Of a stretch of DNA of 64,000 bases, positions 53,367 to 62,097 are shown piece after piece. Every line of letters begins with the position of its first letter. Positions within the stretch are counted from its first letter, which is position 1. A program made the position numbers and the translations under genes. Source of the stretch: JBBREP01 sp036501845 (GTDB taxonomy: Bacteria; Actinomycetota; Acidimicrobiia; IMCC26256; PALSA-610); NCBI GenBank assembly GCA_036501845.1, contig DASXZO010000033.1, positions 9,113 to 73,112 on the forward strand, in the 5' to 3' direction. The notes beneath the pieces were generated by a model. The model made no database searches and was not told the origin of the DNA. It saw only the letters and a list, made by a program, of their open reading frames with translations.

Positions 53367-54950
53367 GTGAATGTGGTCGTGGTGCTGCTCGACAGTCTGA
53401 ACCGGCACATGCTCGGCAGCTACGGCGGCACCGAGTTCGACACGCCGAACCTCGACCGCTTCGCGCGCGAGCGCGCGGTGCGCTTCACGCGTCACGTCAC
53501 GGGTTCGTTGCCGTGCATGCCGGCGCGCCACGACATCCTGTGCGGCTCGCTCGATTTTTTGTGGCGCCCGTGGGGATCGATCGAACTCTGGGACGAGCCG
53601 ATCACCGCGAGCCTGCGGCGTGCCGGTGTGACCACGATGCTCGTGTCGGATCATCCGCACCTGTTCGAAGCGGGCGGTGAGAACTACCACTGCGAGTTCA
53701 CCGGGTGGGACTACGTGCGCGGGCACGAAGGCGATCCGTGGCGCACGTTCCCCGACCCGTCGTGGATCGGTGCGCCCGCGCTCCCGGCGAGCAATGGTGG
53801 GTGGTTCTGGGAGCGTTCGGGTGCGCGCGAGTTCCCGGAGCGCGCCTACGACCGGTCGCGCACGTTCTTCCGCGCCGAAGCCGACTTTCCCGGGCCGAAG
53901 ACGATGACCGCGGCGGCCGACTGGTTGCGCCGCGCCACGCCACATCACGACCGTTGGCTGCTGTTCGTCGACGAGTTCGACCCGCACGAACCGTTCGACA
54001 CGCCGCGCCCGTGGGCCGATCGCTACGACCACGAATGGGACGACGCGCAGGATGGGGAGCGGCTGATCTGGCCGCCCTACGACGTCGGCGCAGTGGGGTC
54101 GGGCCGATTGAGCGAGCGCGAAGGCCGCCACATTCGCGCGAACTACGGCTCCAAGCTCAGCATGATCGACCACTGGTTCGGCGAGATCGTGGCGGCCCTC
54201 GACGACGGCGACCTGTGGGACTCGACCGCGGTGATCGTGTGCACCGATCACGGTCACTACCTCGGCGAGAAGGACATCTGGGGCAAGCCTGGAGTGATGC
54301 AGTACGAGACGCTCGGGCACACCCCGCTGCTTGTCCACTGGCCAGGCGTTGCCGGTGGCACCACCTGCGACGCGCTGAGCACGGCTGTCGACCTGCACGC
54401 GACCATCGCCGACGCGTTCGGCGTGGATCCCTCGGCGCCCGTGCCAGATGCGCACGCGTCGCCGTTGCATGGGCGTTCACTGCAACCGCTGCTCACCGGC
54501 GAACGCACAAGCGTGCGCGAATGGGCGCTCGGTGGCGTGTACGGCAACTGGGTGCAGGTCACCGACGGCCGCCGCAAGTACGCGCGGGGCGCGGCCGTCG
54601 ACAACTTCCCACTGTCGATGTGGTCGAACCGTTGGTCGACGATGCCGGTCCACGGGATCGACGAGGCGCTGCTGCTGCCGCGCCCCGACCGGCGGGCGCG
54701 CCTCGACTTCATGCCCGGCTCCGAGATCCCGGTGATCCGCCAGCCGTTCGCGCCCGGTGATCGCCTGCCGTTCTGGGTGGGTTCGGGGTGCGTCGACGCG
54801 CACCATCTCTACGACGTTGCTGTGGATCCCTCCGAGGACGAAGACCTGGTCGGCACCCGCGTCGAGGACGAGATGATCGAGCTCTTGCGCGCCGCGCTCG
54901 ACGAGGTGCACGCACCCGACGAGCAGTACGCCCGCCTCGGCCTGCATTGA
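53367..54950 (+). CDS. Sulfatase (formylglycine type)
   Basis: 527 residues from GTG 53367, with GAGGGGAG about 10 nt upstream. Metal site Asp9 (VVVVLLDSLNRHMLG), formylglycine motif C50-M-P-A-R54 with Cys to be oxidised by an activating enzyme, and the second metal site CTDHGHYLGEKDIWGKP. It hydrolyses sulfate or phosphonate esters. No signal peptide, so it is cytoplasmic. No formylglycine-generating enzyme is in the window. Last gene of the group 50415-54950. Confidence 0.88.
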   Translation: MNVVVVLLDSLNRHMLGSYGGTEFDTPNLDRFARERAVRFTRHVTGSLPCMPARHDILCGSLDFLWRPWGSIELWDEPITASLRRAGVTTMLVSDHPHLFEAGGENYHCEFTGWDYVRGHEGDPWRTFPDPSWIGAPALPASNGGWFWERSGAREFPERAYDRSRTFFRAEADFPGPKTMTAAADWLRRATPHHDRWLLFVDEFDPHEPFDTPRPWADRYDHEWDDAQDGERLIWPPYDVGAVGSGRLSEREGRHIRANYGSKLSMIDHWFGEIVAALDDGDLWDSTAVIVCTDHGHYLGEKDIWGKPGVMQYETLGHTPLLVHWPGVAGGTTCDALSTAVDLHATIADAFGVDPSAPVPDAHASPLHGRSLQPLLTGERTSVREWALGGVYGNWVQVTDGRRKYARGAAVDNFPLSMWSNRWSTMPVHGIDEALLLPRPDRRARLDFMPGSEIPVIRQPFAPGDRLPFWVGSGCVDAHHLYDVAVDPSEDEDLVGTRVEDEMIELLRAALDEVHAPDEQYARLGLH

Positions 54951-54970
54951 CGGGCTGGGCCCCGTGCGGT

Positions 54971-54992
54971 GTCACGCCCTAGGTTGCGTGAC
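54971..54992. promoter_or_regulatory. Inverted repeat directly before the DUF35 gene
   Basis: GTCACG (54971-54976) and CGTGAC (54987-54992) flank a 10-nt spacer with a central CTAG, two bases before the ATG at 54995. It is the only repeat in the 44-nt gap before the steroid-type operon and is a good operator candidate. It does not look like the mycobacterial KstR site. Confidence 0.45.
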
Positions 54993-54994
54993 CT

Positions 54995-55969
54995 ATGAGT
55001 GACAGCGTTACGTCGACGAGCGCGACGATCACGTTCCCTTACAAGCGGTCGCTCGGTCCGGTGATGAGCGCGTTCATGACGGCGCTCACCGAGCAGCGAC
55101 TGCTCGGCATCCGCAGCGGCGACCGCGTGATCTGCCCGCCGCGCGAATGGGACCCTGATACCGCGGCCGACCTGAGCGACACCGATCTCGTGGAGGTCGG
55201 CCCGGCCGGCACCGTCGAGTCGTGGTGCTGGGTGGCCACGCCGAGCAGCCAGCATCCACTCGACCATCCATTTGCGTTCGCCACGATCAAGCTCGACGGC
55301 GCCGACACCGGGTTGCTGCATGCAGTGGACGCCGGCTCGATCGACGCGATGAGCACAGGCATGCGGGTGGCGCCGCGCTGGCGAGGCGAGCGCAAGGGCC
55401 ACATCACCGATGTCGAGGCGTTCGTTCCTGGCGAGTCGGCCGAGGGCGGCGGAGGTGAGAGTGCCGCCGAGCCGGTGACGATGATGGAGTACAACGCCGC
55501 GATCACCTACACCACGCCGATCACGCCGAACGAGGTACGGGCCGCGGCGGCGAACGCGGAAGGACGTTTCCTCGGGTTGCGTTGCCCGACCTGTGAGCGC
55601 ATCTACCTCGGTGGCCGCGGCTATTGCCCGGTTGACTCGTTGCCGCTCGGCGAGGAGCACGAGGTCGACCTGCCGCAGCGTGGAACGGTCACGAACTTCA
55701 CGATCATCACGCCGATCCAGTATCCCGGCCAGACCGAGACCGACCCGTTCGCTCGCGTGCACGTGCTGCTCGACGGCGTGGAGGTGGTGGTGCCGTACCA
55801 GGCACTGCTCGACGTGCCCGTCGGCGACGTGCGCATCGGCATGCGAGTGGCGGCGATGTGGGGCGACCAACCGCAGTCGTCAGGTTGGACTGCGGTGAAC
55901 CTCGAAGGCTGGATGCCCACGGGCGAGCCCGATGACGACGACCCGAACCTCGCGAACAGGATCTGCTGA
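54995..55969 (+). CDS. DUF35 OB-fold protein, partner of thiolase-like proteins (Rv3521-like)
   Basis: 324 residues, two DUF35-like halves. The second half has a zinc lobe C197-x2-C200-x10-C211 (LRCPTCERIYLGGRGYCP) followed by the OB fold (GTVTNFTIITPIQYPG). The first half keeps the OB part (GTVESWCWVATPS) but a broken metal lobe. In mycobacteria DUF35 proteins pair with thiolase-like Ltp proteins, and ChsH2-Ltp2 form a retro-aldolase of steroid side-chain degradation. Gene order (DUF35, Ltp, Ltp) and sizes match Rv3521-Rv3522-Rv3523. The next gene overlaps by one base (TGATG). Confidence 0.87.
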   Translation: MSDSVTSTSATITFPYKRSLGPVMSAFMTALTEQRLLGIRSGDRVICPPREWDPDTAADLSDTDLVEVGPAGTVESWCWVATPSSQHPLDHPFAFATIKLDGADTGLLHAVDAGSIDAMSTGMRVAPRWRGERKGHITDVEAFVPGESAEGGGGESAAEPVTMMEYNAAITYTTPITPNEVRAAAANAEGRFLGLRCPTCERIYLGGRGYCPVDSLPLGEEHEVDLPQRGTVTNFTIITPIQYPGQTETDPFARVHVLLDGVEVVVPYQALLDVPVGDVRIGMRVAAMWGDQPQSSGWTAVNLEGWMPTGEPDDDDPNLANRIC

Positions 55970-57045
55970 TGGCTGCACGCGCGCGTACGAGCGACGACAT
56001 CGCGATCATCGGCTGGAACATCTCGCCGATGGTGCGCAAGACCGACAAGACCGAGGCGCAGATGCTCCTCGAGGCGATCACGGGCGCGGTCGGCGACGCC
56101 GGCATCACCCGCCGGGAGGTCGACTTCACCTGCGCCGGCAGCTGCGACTACGTGGCCGGCCAGGCGTTCTCGTTCGTGCAGAACATCGACGCGGTAGGTG
56201 CATGGCCGCCGAAGCGCGACTCGCACGTGGAGATGGACGGCACGTGGGCGCTCTACGAAGCGTGGGTGCGGTTGCTGCTCGGCGACATCGACGTAGCGCT
56301 GGCCACGGGGTCGGGCCGGTCGTCGACCGCCGACCCGAACCTCATCTACCCGGCCGAGATGGATCCCTACTACCTCGCCCCGCTCGGCACCGATGCGATG
56401 AGCTTCGCGGCGCTGCAGGCGCGCGCCCTCATCGACAGTGGGGCAGTGACCGAGCGGCAGATGGCCGACATCGCAGTGCGGGCGCGCCGCGACGCCAAGG
56501 GCAGCGACTACGCGCAAGTGTCGGGCGACTTCGACGCCGACGCGCTGCTCGCCACCGACTACGTGCGCGCACCGCTGCGCAAACACGACCTGCCGCCGAT
56601 CACCGACGGCGCCTGCGCGGTGGTGATCGCCCGGGCCGACAAGGCGCGTGAGCTGTGCGAGAACCCGGTGTGGATCACCGGCTTCGCGCACTGTTCCGAG
56701 CTGCACTACCCGGGCATGCGCGACCTGCGACGCGCCGACGCGATCACCAGCGCGGCCAAAGCCGCTGGTGTCGAAGAGGCGCCGGTGGAGGTGGCTGAGA
56801 TCCAGACTGCGTTCACGCACGAGGAACCGCTGGTGTCGAGCGCGTTGGGCCTCGGCGCCGATACCGCGATCAACCCGTCGGGTGGCCCGCTTGCGGCGAA
56901 CCCGATCATGGCCACCGGACTCGTTCGCGTCGCCGAGGCGGCGCGGGCGGTGCGCGACGGCGGCAAGCACCGCACGCTCGCGCACTCCACATCGGGACCG
57001 TGCCTGCAACAGAACATCGTGTGCGTGATGGAAGGCAGCGACTGA
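55969..57045 (+). CDS. Thiolase-like lipid-transfer protein (Ltp4/Rv3522-like)
   Basis: 358 residues. Thiolase fold with DFTCAGSCDYVAGQAF (Cys55 and Cys59) at the place of the nucleophile, SFAALQARALIDSG, HTEEP-like AFTHEEPLVSSALGL, and the glycine-rich end NPSGGPLAANPIMATG. It acts on CoA esters as a thiolase or retro-aldolase together with the DUF35 protein. It overlaps both neighbours by one base, a sign of translational coupling and an obligate complex. Confidence 0.85.
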   Translation: MAARARTSDDIAIIGWNISPMVRKTDKTEAQMLLEAITGAVGDAGITRREVDFTCAGSCDYVAGQAFSFVQNIDAVGAWPPKRDSHVEMDGTWALYEAWVRLLLGDIDVALATGSGRSSTADPNLIYPAEMDPYYLAPLGTDAMSFAALQARALIDSGAVTERQMADIAVRARRDAKGSDYAQVSGDFDADALLATDYVRAPLRKHDLPPITDGACAVVIARADKARELCENPVWITGFAHCSELHYPGMRDLRRADAITSAAKAAGVEEAPVEVAEIQTAFTHEEPLVSSALGLGADTAINPSGGPLAANPIMATGLVRVAEAARAVRDGGKHRTLAHSTSGPCLQQNIVCVMEGSD

Positions 57046-58214
57046 TGGCTCATCAACCCTGCGCGATCGTCGGCATCGGCCAGACGCAGCACAAGAGTCG
57101 GCGCTGGGACGTGTCGCTCGGCGGCATGGTGCGCGAGGCCGCACGGCGCGCGCTCGACGACGCCGAGATGGACTGGTCGGACATCGACGCCGTCGTCATC
57201 GGCAAGGCGCCCGACCTCTTCGAGGGCGTGATGAAGCCCGAGCTGTATCTCACCGACGCGCTCGGTGCCACGGGCAAGCCGATGTTCCGCGTGCACACCG
57301 CCGGTTCGGTCGGCGGCACCACGGGCATCGTCGCGTCGCACCTTGTGGAGTCGGGCCGCCACACGCGCGTGCTGGCCGTCGGCTACCAGAAGCAGTCGGA
57401 GGGCAACGCCCAGTTCGCGCTCGGCTCGGGCAAGGGCGCGTCGCTCGGTGCAGGTGGTGCGTTCGCGCCCTACATGCGCGGCTACATCCAGCGCAGCGGT
57501 TCGCCGCTCGACGTCGGTCCGATGGTTGCGGTGAAGGACCGCAAGAACGCGCTGAAGAACCCGTACGCGCACCTTCGCATCGAGGACATCTCGCTCGAGA
57601 AGGTGAAGAGCTCACCGATGATGTGGGATCCGGTGCGCTACCTCGAGTCGTGCCCGTCGTCCGACGGTGCCGCCGCGGTCGTGTTCACCGACGAAGCCGG
57701 CGGTCGTGCCGCGGCTGCTGCCGGGCGCGCGCCTGCGTGGATCCTCGCCAGCGCGGTGCGCTCGGAGCCTTCGCAGTTCCCCGGCCGCGACCCGGTGCGG
57801 CCCCAAGGCGCGGTGGACTGCGCGGCCGACATCTACAGCCAGGCCGGCATCACCAACCCGCGTGAGCAACTCGACTGCGCCGAGCTCTACGTGCCGTTCA
57901 GCTGGTACGAGCCGATGTGGCTCGAAGCGCACGGCATCGCCGAGGTCAACGGCGGGTGGAAGATGGTGGAGAGCGGCGAGACCGCGCTCGACGGCGACTT
58001 CCCGGTGAACATGTCGGGCGGCGTGCTGTCGTCGAACCCGATCGGCGCGTCGGGCCTGCTCCGCTTCGCCGAGGCGGCCATGCAGGTGCGCGGCACGGCG
58101 GGGGAACACCAGGTCGACGGAGCCAAGGTCGCGATCGCGCAGGCCTACGGCGCGGCCGCGCAGTACTTCGCGATGTGGATCGTCGCCAGCTCGCTCGACC
58201 CCTTCGCCAACTGA
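57045..58214 (+). CDS. Thiolase-like lipid-transfer protein (Ltp3/Rv3523-like)
   Basis: 389 residues from ATG 57045 (TGATG overlap). Thiolase fold: CAIVGIGQTQHKSRR, HTAGSVGGTTGIVA (83-96), CPSSDGAAAVVF, ELYVPFSWYEPMW and NMSGGVLSSNPIGASG. At the nucleophile position the loop reads TAGSVGG without cysteine, so claisen-type thiolysis by this subunit is unlikely; aldolase-like chemistry, as with Ltp2, fits better. With the preceding two genes it makes a three-protein unit. A long palindrome follows 8 nt after the stop. Confidence 0.85.
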   Translation: MAHQPCAIVGIGQTQHKSRRWDVSLGGMVREAARRALDDAEMDWSDIDAVVIGKAPDLFEGVMKPELYLTDALGATGKPMFRVHTAGSVGGTTGIVASHLVESGRHTRVLAVGYQKQSEGNAQFALGSGKGASLGAGGAFAPYMRGYIQRSGSPLDVGPMVAVKDRKNALKNPYAHLRIEDISLEKVKSSPMMWDPVRYLESCPSSDGAAAVVFTDEAGGRAAAAAGRAPAWILASAVRSEPSQFPGRDPVRPQGAVDCAADIYSQAGITNPREQLDCAELYVPFSWYEPMWLEAHGIAEVNGGWKMVESGETALDGDFPVNMSGGVLSSNPIGASGLLRFAEAAMQVRGTAGEHQVDGAKVAIAQAYGAAAQYFAMWIVASSLDPFAN

Positions 58215-58222
58215 CTTCGCCG

Positions 58223-58266
58223 GTGGTCCCATCTACTCCGGGAATTCCCGGAGTTGATGGAACCAC
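58223..58266. terminator. 44-nt near-perfect palindrome after the thiolase genes
   Basis: Two 22-nt halves meet at GAATTC (58241-58247 region); 20 of 22 positions are complementary. As RNA it folds into a very stable hairpin. It lies between the thiolase stop (58214) and the secreted-protein start (58321), so it is best read as an operon terminator. Without a T-run, and with no loop bases, an operator or a recombination site is also possible. Confidence 0.6.
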
Positions 58267-58320
58267 GCCGGCCGCCTACCTTCTTGGGCGGCGGACCTTT
58301 CGGACATAGGGGCGGTTGCG

Positions 58321-59334
58321 ATGAAACGGGTGCAGATCGGGCTGGGACTGGTGCTGCTCGTGGGCACATTGGCGATGGCCATCGGGCCCGCCGCGGGCGC
58401 CGGCGAGACCGGCGGTGCCGCGGCCGCGGCGCGCTGGCAAGCCTCGATCGCGAGCGTGCCGCTTCCGGGGGGCGGCTGCTTCAGCGCGTCGTACCCGTCG
58501 CTCGCCTGGCACGCGACGCCATGCGCGACGGCGCCGAACATTCCGTTCGCGCCTGGGCCGCACGCGGTGGGCGATGGTCACGACTACTCGGCTGTGTCGT
58601 CGGGGCTGGTGAGCAAGGCGACGGGTTCGTTCGTGGGTGTGAGCCCGAAGCTCACCGAGACGGGGCAGTACAACCACCAAGGCTCGCAGCTCGCGAACGT
58701 GTTCTCGCTGCAGCTGAACACGCAGTTCTTCACCACGCCCACCTGCGCCAAGAGCGGCACGCCGTCGAAGTGCCTCGGCTGGCAGCAATTCGTGTACGAC
58801 TCCGCGGCCAACTACGTGTTCATGCAGTACTGGCTCATCGACTACAACGCCAAGTGCCCCACCGGCGGCTGGATGACCTTCGGCGTCGACTGCTACCGCA
58901 ACAGCAGCGCGGTGCCGTTCTCGGGTGCCTCGCTCAAAGCGGCCGACCTCGCCACGGTGAAGCTCACCGGATCGGCGGTGAAGAACGGCAAGGACATGTT
59001 GCAGTTCTCGAACAAGGGGCACGCCACCGCGGTGAGCGGGCTCGACAGCGTGGTGAACCTTGCCCTGAAATGGAACACCGCGGAGTTCGACATCTTCGGT
59101 GACGGCGGCGGTGGCCAGGCGAACCTCAGCGCCAAGTCGTCGCTCTCGGCCCAGGTCGCGCTCACGGGCGCGAGCAAGGCCGCGCCGAAGTGCGTGAAGG
59201 AAGGCTTCACCGCCGAGACGAACAACCTCAACCTTGCGCACACCCCGGCGATCACGAGCGCGCCGAGCCCCACGATGCGCTCGACTCAATCGAACGGACC
59301 CGCGACCACCGCGAGCTGCGCGACCGCCGCGTAA
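58321..59334 (+). CDS. Secreted protein of unknown function
   Basis: 337 residues. A signal peptide (KRVQIGLGLVLLVGTLAMA) ends near AGAGE. The mature part is rich in Gly, Ser, Thr and Asn and has paired cysteines (GGGCFSASYPSLAWHATPCA, TPTCAKSGTPSKCLGW, YNAKCPTGGW, VDCYRNS). Aromatic motifs FVYDSAANYVFMQYWLIDYN suggest a beta-sandwich. GGGCF and the QYWLIDYN-CP-GW-DCYRNS pattern recur in secreted actinobacterial proteins, but I know no function. Its promoter should be in the 54 nt after the palindrome. Confidence 0.7.
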   Translation: MKRVQIGLGLVLLVGTLAMAIGPAAGAGETGGAAAAARWQASIASVPLPGGGCFSASYPSLAWHATPCATAPNIPFAPGPHAVGDGHDYSAVSSGLVSKATGSFVGVSPKLTETGQYNHQGSQLANVFSLQLNTQFFTTPTCAKSGTPSKCLGWQQFVYDSAANYVFMQYWLIDYNAKCPTGGWMTFGVDCYRNSSAVPFSGASLKAADLATVKLTGSAVKNGKDMLQFSNKGHATAVSGLDSVVNLALKWNTAEFDIFGDGGGGQANLSAKSSLSAQVALTGASKAAPKCVKEGFTAETNNLNLAHTPAITSAPSPTMRSTQSNGPATTASCATAA

Positions 59335-59344
59335 ACCTTCGAGG

Positions 59345-60100
59345 TCAGATTCCGGGGAACACGGCGCGCAGGCCGTCGAGCGCGGATCGATCGCCTTGCA
59401 CGTCGCTGGGCGTGTGGTCGGGGTCGAGGCGGCCGTACACGAGCCTGATGAAGGCTTCCGCGGGAAGCGTGATGTCGGGCGTTCCCTCGGCGCCTGCGGA
59501 CAAAGAGGCGGCGGCGGCATCCACAGTGACGGTGAAGGTGCGCGACGGCGCAGTGGTTGCGACGGTCACCGTGCGAGGTGAGCCAGCGGGCTTCGCCGCG
59601 AAGCGGCCGATCAGCTCCAGGTTGTCGACCACCTGCTCGGTGCCGTCGGCCGCCAGCGTCGCACTGGGGTCGAGCGCGACGGCGATGTCCCATTCGTGGA
59701 GCAGGTGTTCGTTGAGCCGCATGCCCACGATCTGGTCGAAGCCGAGCTGCATCGGCCCGAGCGCAACCTGGATGGAACCGCGCTGCTCGGGTGTCAGTGC
59801 TTCAAGCCGTTCGACGCATACGGCATCGACGCTCAGCGAATCCGATGCTTGATCTTCGGGCGACTTGGCGTTCCACTCGTCCCACACGCTCTGGTTGAAG
59901 CCATCGGGCGCGCTCTGCCCTGCGACGGCGTCGTCGACGTTGCGCGTCATGATCACCGCGCCGGAACCGAGGTGTGAGAGCACGTCGGCGATCGTCCACT
60001 CAGTTGGGTAGGCGTGGCGGCGCACATCGGCACCGAGCGGGCGCACGAGTGCCGCCAAACGTTCGACCGATGATCGCAGTGCGTCGAGCCTGGCTGTCAT
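59345..60100 (-). CDS. Maleylpyruvate isomerase-family (mycothiol/DinB-like) protein
   Basis: 251 residues from ATG 60100. The four-helix N-terminal domain has the metal histidines in TEWTIADVLSHLGSG and NEHLLHEWDIAVAL. The C-terminal domain (FTVTVDAAAASLSAG, LPAEAFIRLVYGRL) resembles SCP2-like ends of this family. Members use mycothiol or metal to isomerise or transfer thiols. Downstream of the SDR gene by 29 nt on the same strand. Confidence 0.83.
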   Translation of the reverse strand: MTARLDALRSSVERLAALVRPLGADVRRHAYPTEWTIADVLSHLGSGAVIMTRNVDDAVAGQSAPDGFNQSVWDEWNAKSPEDQASDSLSVDAVCVERLEALTPEQRGSIQVALGPMQLGFDQIVGMRLNEHLLHEWDIAVALDPSATLAADGTEQVVDNLELIGRFAAKPAGSPRTVTVATTAPSRTFTVTVDAAAASLSAGAEGTPDITLPAEAFIRLVYGRLDPDHTPSDVQGDRSALDGLRAVFPGI

Positions 60101-60129
60101 GAACGAACCTCGATTCCGGTATTGCGGGT

Positions 60130-60888
60130 CTATTTCGGTGCGAAGTGCTGGCCCGCGTCGAGGCGGATGCACGAACCGTTGAGCATCGGCGTCTCGACGA
60201 TGGCAACCGCGAGCCGCGCGTACTCCTCGGGCCGGCCCATGCGCTTCGGGAACGCCGCGTCCTTGGTGAGCGCGGCCGCGAACTCGTCGGGGATGCCCTT
60301 GGTGAGACCGGTGCCGAACAGGCTCGGCGCGATCGCCATCACGCGCACACCCACACCGCCGAGGTCGCGCGCCATGGTGAGAGCCATACCCACGATGCCG
60401 GCCTTGGCCGCGGTGTACGCCACTTGGCCGATCTGGCCTTCGAACGCGGCGATCGACGCGGTGTTGATCATCACGCCGCGCTCGTCGTCTTCGGGCTCGT
60501 TGCGCGCCATGTGCGCGGCCTGCAACCGGTTGAGGTTGAACGTGGCGATCAGGTTCAGGTCGATCACGCGGCGGAAGTCGTCGAGCGGGTGCGGACCCTC
60601 TTTGGTGAGCGTGCGCTTGGCGATGCCGCCGCCGGCAGTGTTCACCGCGATGTGCAGGCCGCCGAGCGTGTCGACGGCTTCCTGCAGGGCGAGTTCGGCG
60701 CCTTCGAAGTCGGTGACGTCGACCGGGTGGAACGTGCCGCCGAGCGCTTCGGCCACCTCGGTGCCCGCCGACGCAGCAAGGTCGAGGATCGCCACCGACG
60801 CGCCGCGCTCGTGCAGCATCTCGGCCGTGGCCCTGGCCATTCCCGACGCGCCGCCCACGACGACAGCTTTCTTTCCATCGATTTTCAT
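60130..60888 (-). CDS. SDR, 3-hydroxyacyl-CoA/17-beta-hydroxysteroid dehydrogenase-like
   Basis: 252 residues. NAD loop VVVGGASGMARATAEML, VNTAGGGIAKR, catalytic Ser in MINTASIAAFEGQIGQ, Tyr-Lys in AYTAAKAG, and a glycine-free PSLFGTGLTKGIP loop typical of the HSD10 (type 2 3-hydroxyacyl-CoA dehydrogenase) group. It oxidises a 3-hydroxyacyl-CoA in the beta-oxidation-like pathway supported by its neighbours. It lies between the LLM gene upstream (129-nt gap) and the MPI-like gene downstream on the minus strand. Confidence 0.87.
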   Translation of the reverse strand: MKIDGKKAVVVGGASGMARATAEMLHERGASVAILDLAASAGTEVAEALGGTFHPVDVTDFEGAELALQEAVDTLGGLHIAVNTAGGGIAKRTLTKEGPHPLDDFRRVIDLNLIATFNLNRLQAAHMARNEPEDDERGVMINTASIAAFEGQIGQVAYTAAKAGIVGMALTMARDLGGVGVRVMAIAPSLFGTGLTKGIPDEFAAALTKDAAFPKRMGRPEEYARLAVAIVETPMLNGSCIRLDAGQHFAPK

Positions 60889-61017
60889 CTCTTACCTCTT
60901 GTTCGCTTCGCTCACGGGCCGGTGGGCCTTCCCTCGCTGCGCGCTCGCTGTCGGACCTTGATGGTTCGTTCACGCTCGGCTGGCAATTTCTACTCAGCCG
61001 GGAGGCGCGTTGCGGAA

Positions 61018-62052
61018 TCAGCCGCGGGCCTTGTAGGCCTCCATCACGGGCGCCAGCTCGTCGGGTGTGCAGCCGTGCATGATCACCGCGTCGCAACCGA
61101 GATCGAGCTGGTGGCGTACGGCTGCGGCGCACTGCTCGGGCGTGCCGGTGGCCGACGGCGCGAGCCACTCGTCGGGAATCAGCTCGGCCACGTGCTCGAG
61201 CTGACTCGCGGTGGCGGCCGTGTCGAGACCGGGAACCGACTTCACCACGTCGTCGGCGAGGAAGCGGGCGAGCGCTGCCGGATCCCAGCCGTTCGTGCGC
61301 ACGAGGAGGTCGCCGTAGCCCTGGAGATACGTGCCGAGCCGGCCAACCGTCTTCATCAAGCGCGCGTCTTCGGGCAAATGGTCGCCAACGGTCGCGAAGC
61401 ACGACCACACGCGCACCGACGCGGGATCGCGGCCGGCACGCTCGGCGGCTTCCTCCACTGTGTTGACCGCGCGCGCCGTCGTCTCGTCGGTGAAGTAGGT
61501 GTGCAACACCACGTCGTCGAAGCAACGGCCTCCGAGCGCGAGCGAGTGCGGGCCGAAGGCGACGAGGCACATCGGTAGGTACTCGTCGAGCGTGGTGTCG
61601 AGATGCAGCACTGGGAACTTCCCGGCCGGGCCGTCGTGCCCGAAGATCACCTCGCCGCGGAACAGGCGGCGCATCAGACCCGCGAAGTCCTCCATCTGCG
61701 CGGTGGTGATGCGCGGGATGCCGAACGCGTCCTGCAACGGCGTGATACCCCGCCCGATCCCGAGCACGAAACGGCCGTTCGTGAGGCTCTGCATCGTGCG
61801 AGCGAGTCCCGCAGTCACGATTGGATGGCGCGTGTTGTGGTTGGTTGCCGCGGTGGCGATACGGATGCGCTCGCTCACTGCGCCGGCCGCCCCGCTCAGC
61901 GCGCCCGCTTCCTTCTTGTTGTAGCGCTCCGAGATGAACACGGTCCCGAAGCCGAGCGCCTCGCCTCGGCGCACCTCGTCGACCAACTCCCGCGACGATT
62001 GCGGCTGACCGGCCAGCGTGTAGAAGCCGAGCTCCTCGCGCACGTCGGTCAT
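61018..62052 (-). CDS. F420-dependent luciferase-like oxidoreductase (Rv3520c-like)
   Basis: 344 residues from ATG 62052. TIM-barrel luciferase-like family, TIGR03857-like: REELGFYTLAGQPQSSRELV at the start, GFGTVFISERYNKKEA, ATAATNHNTRHPI, FVLGIGRGITPLQ and VAFGPHSLALGGRCFDDVVL. Mycobacterial Rv3520c, similar in length, lies next to Rv3521-Rv3523 in the cholesterol regulon. It probably reduces or oxidises a steroid or ketone intermediate with F420. It diverges from the hydratase gene with 45 nt between starts. Confidence 0.87.
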   Translation of the reverse strand: MTDVREELGFYTLAGQPQSSRELVDEVRRGEALGFGTVFISERYNKKEAGALSGAAGAVSERIRIATAATNHNTRHPIVTAGLARTMQSLTNGRFVLGIGRGITPLQDAFGIPRITTAQMEDFAGLMRRLFRGEVIFGHDGPAGKFPVLHLDTTLDEYLPMCLVAFGPHSLALGGRCFDDVVLHTYFTDETTARAVNTVEEAAERAGRDPASVRVWSCFATVGDHLPEDARLMKTVGRLGTYLQGYGDLLVRTNGWDPAALARFLADDVVKSVPGLDTAATASQLEHVAELIPDEWLAPSATGTPEQCAAAVRHQLDLGCDAVIMHGCTPDELAPVMEAYKARG

Positions 62053-62097
62053 GGGCGCACCGTACTCGGCTGATCGTTTGCTGATTACGCTCGCCCG

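Noticed and set aside
59345..61570. A 741-codon minus-strand frame covering the MPI-like and SDR region
   Set aside because: Only the last 251 codons (from ATG 60100) make a known protein. The upstream part is the wrong frame of the SDR at 60130-60888.
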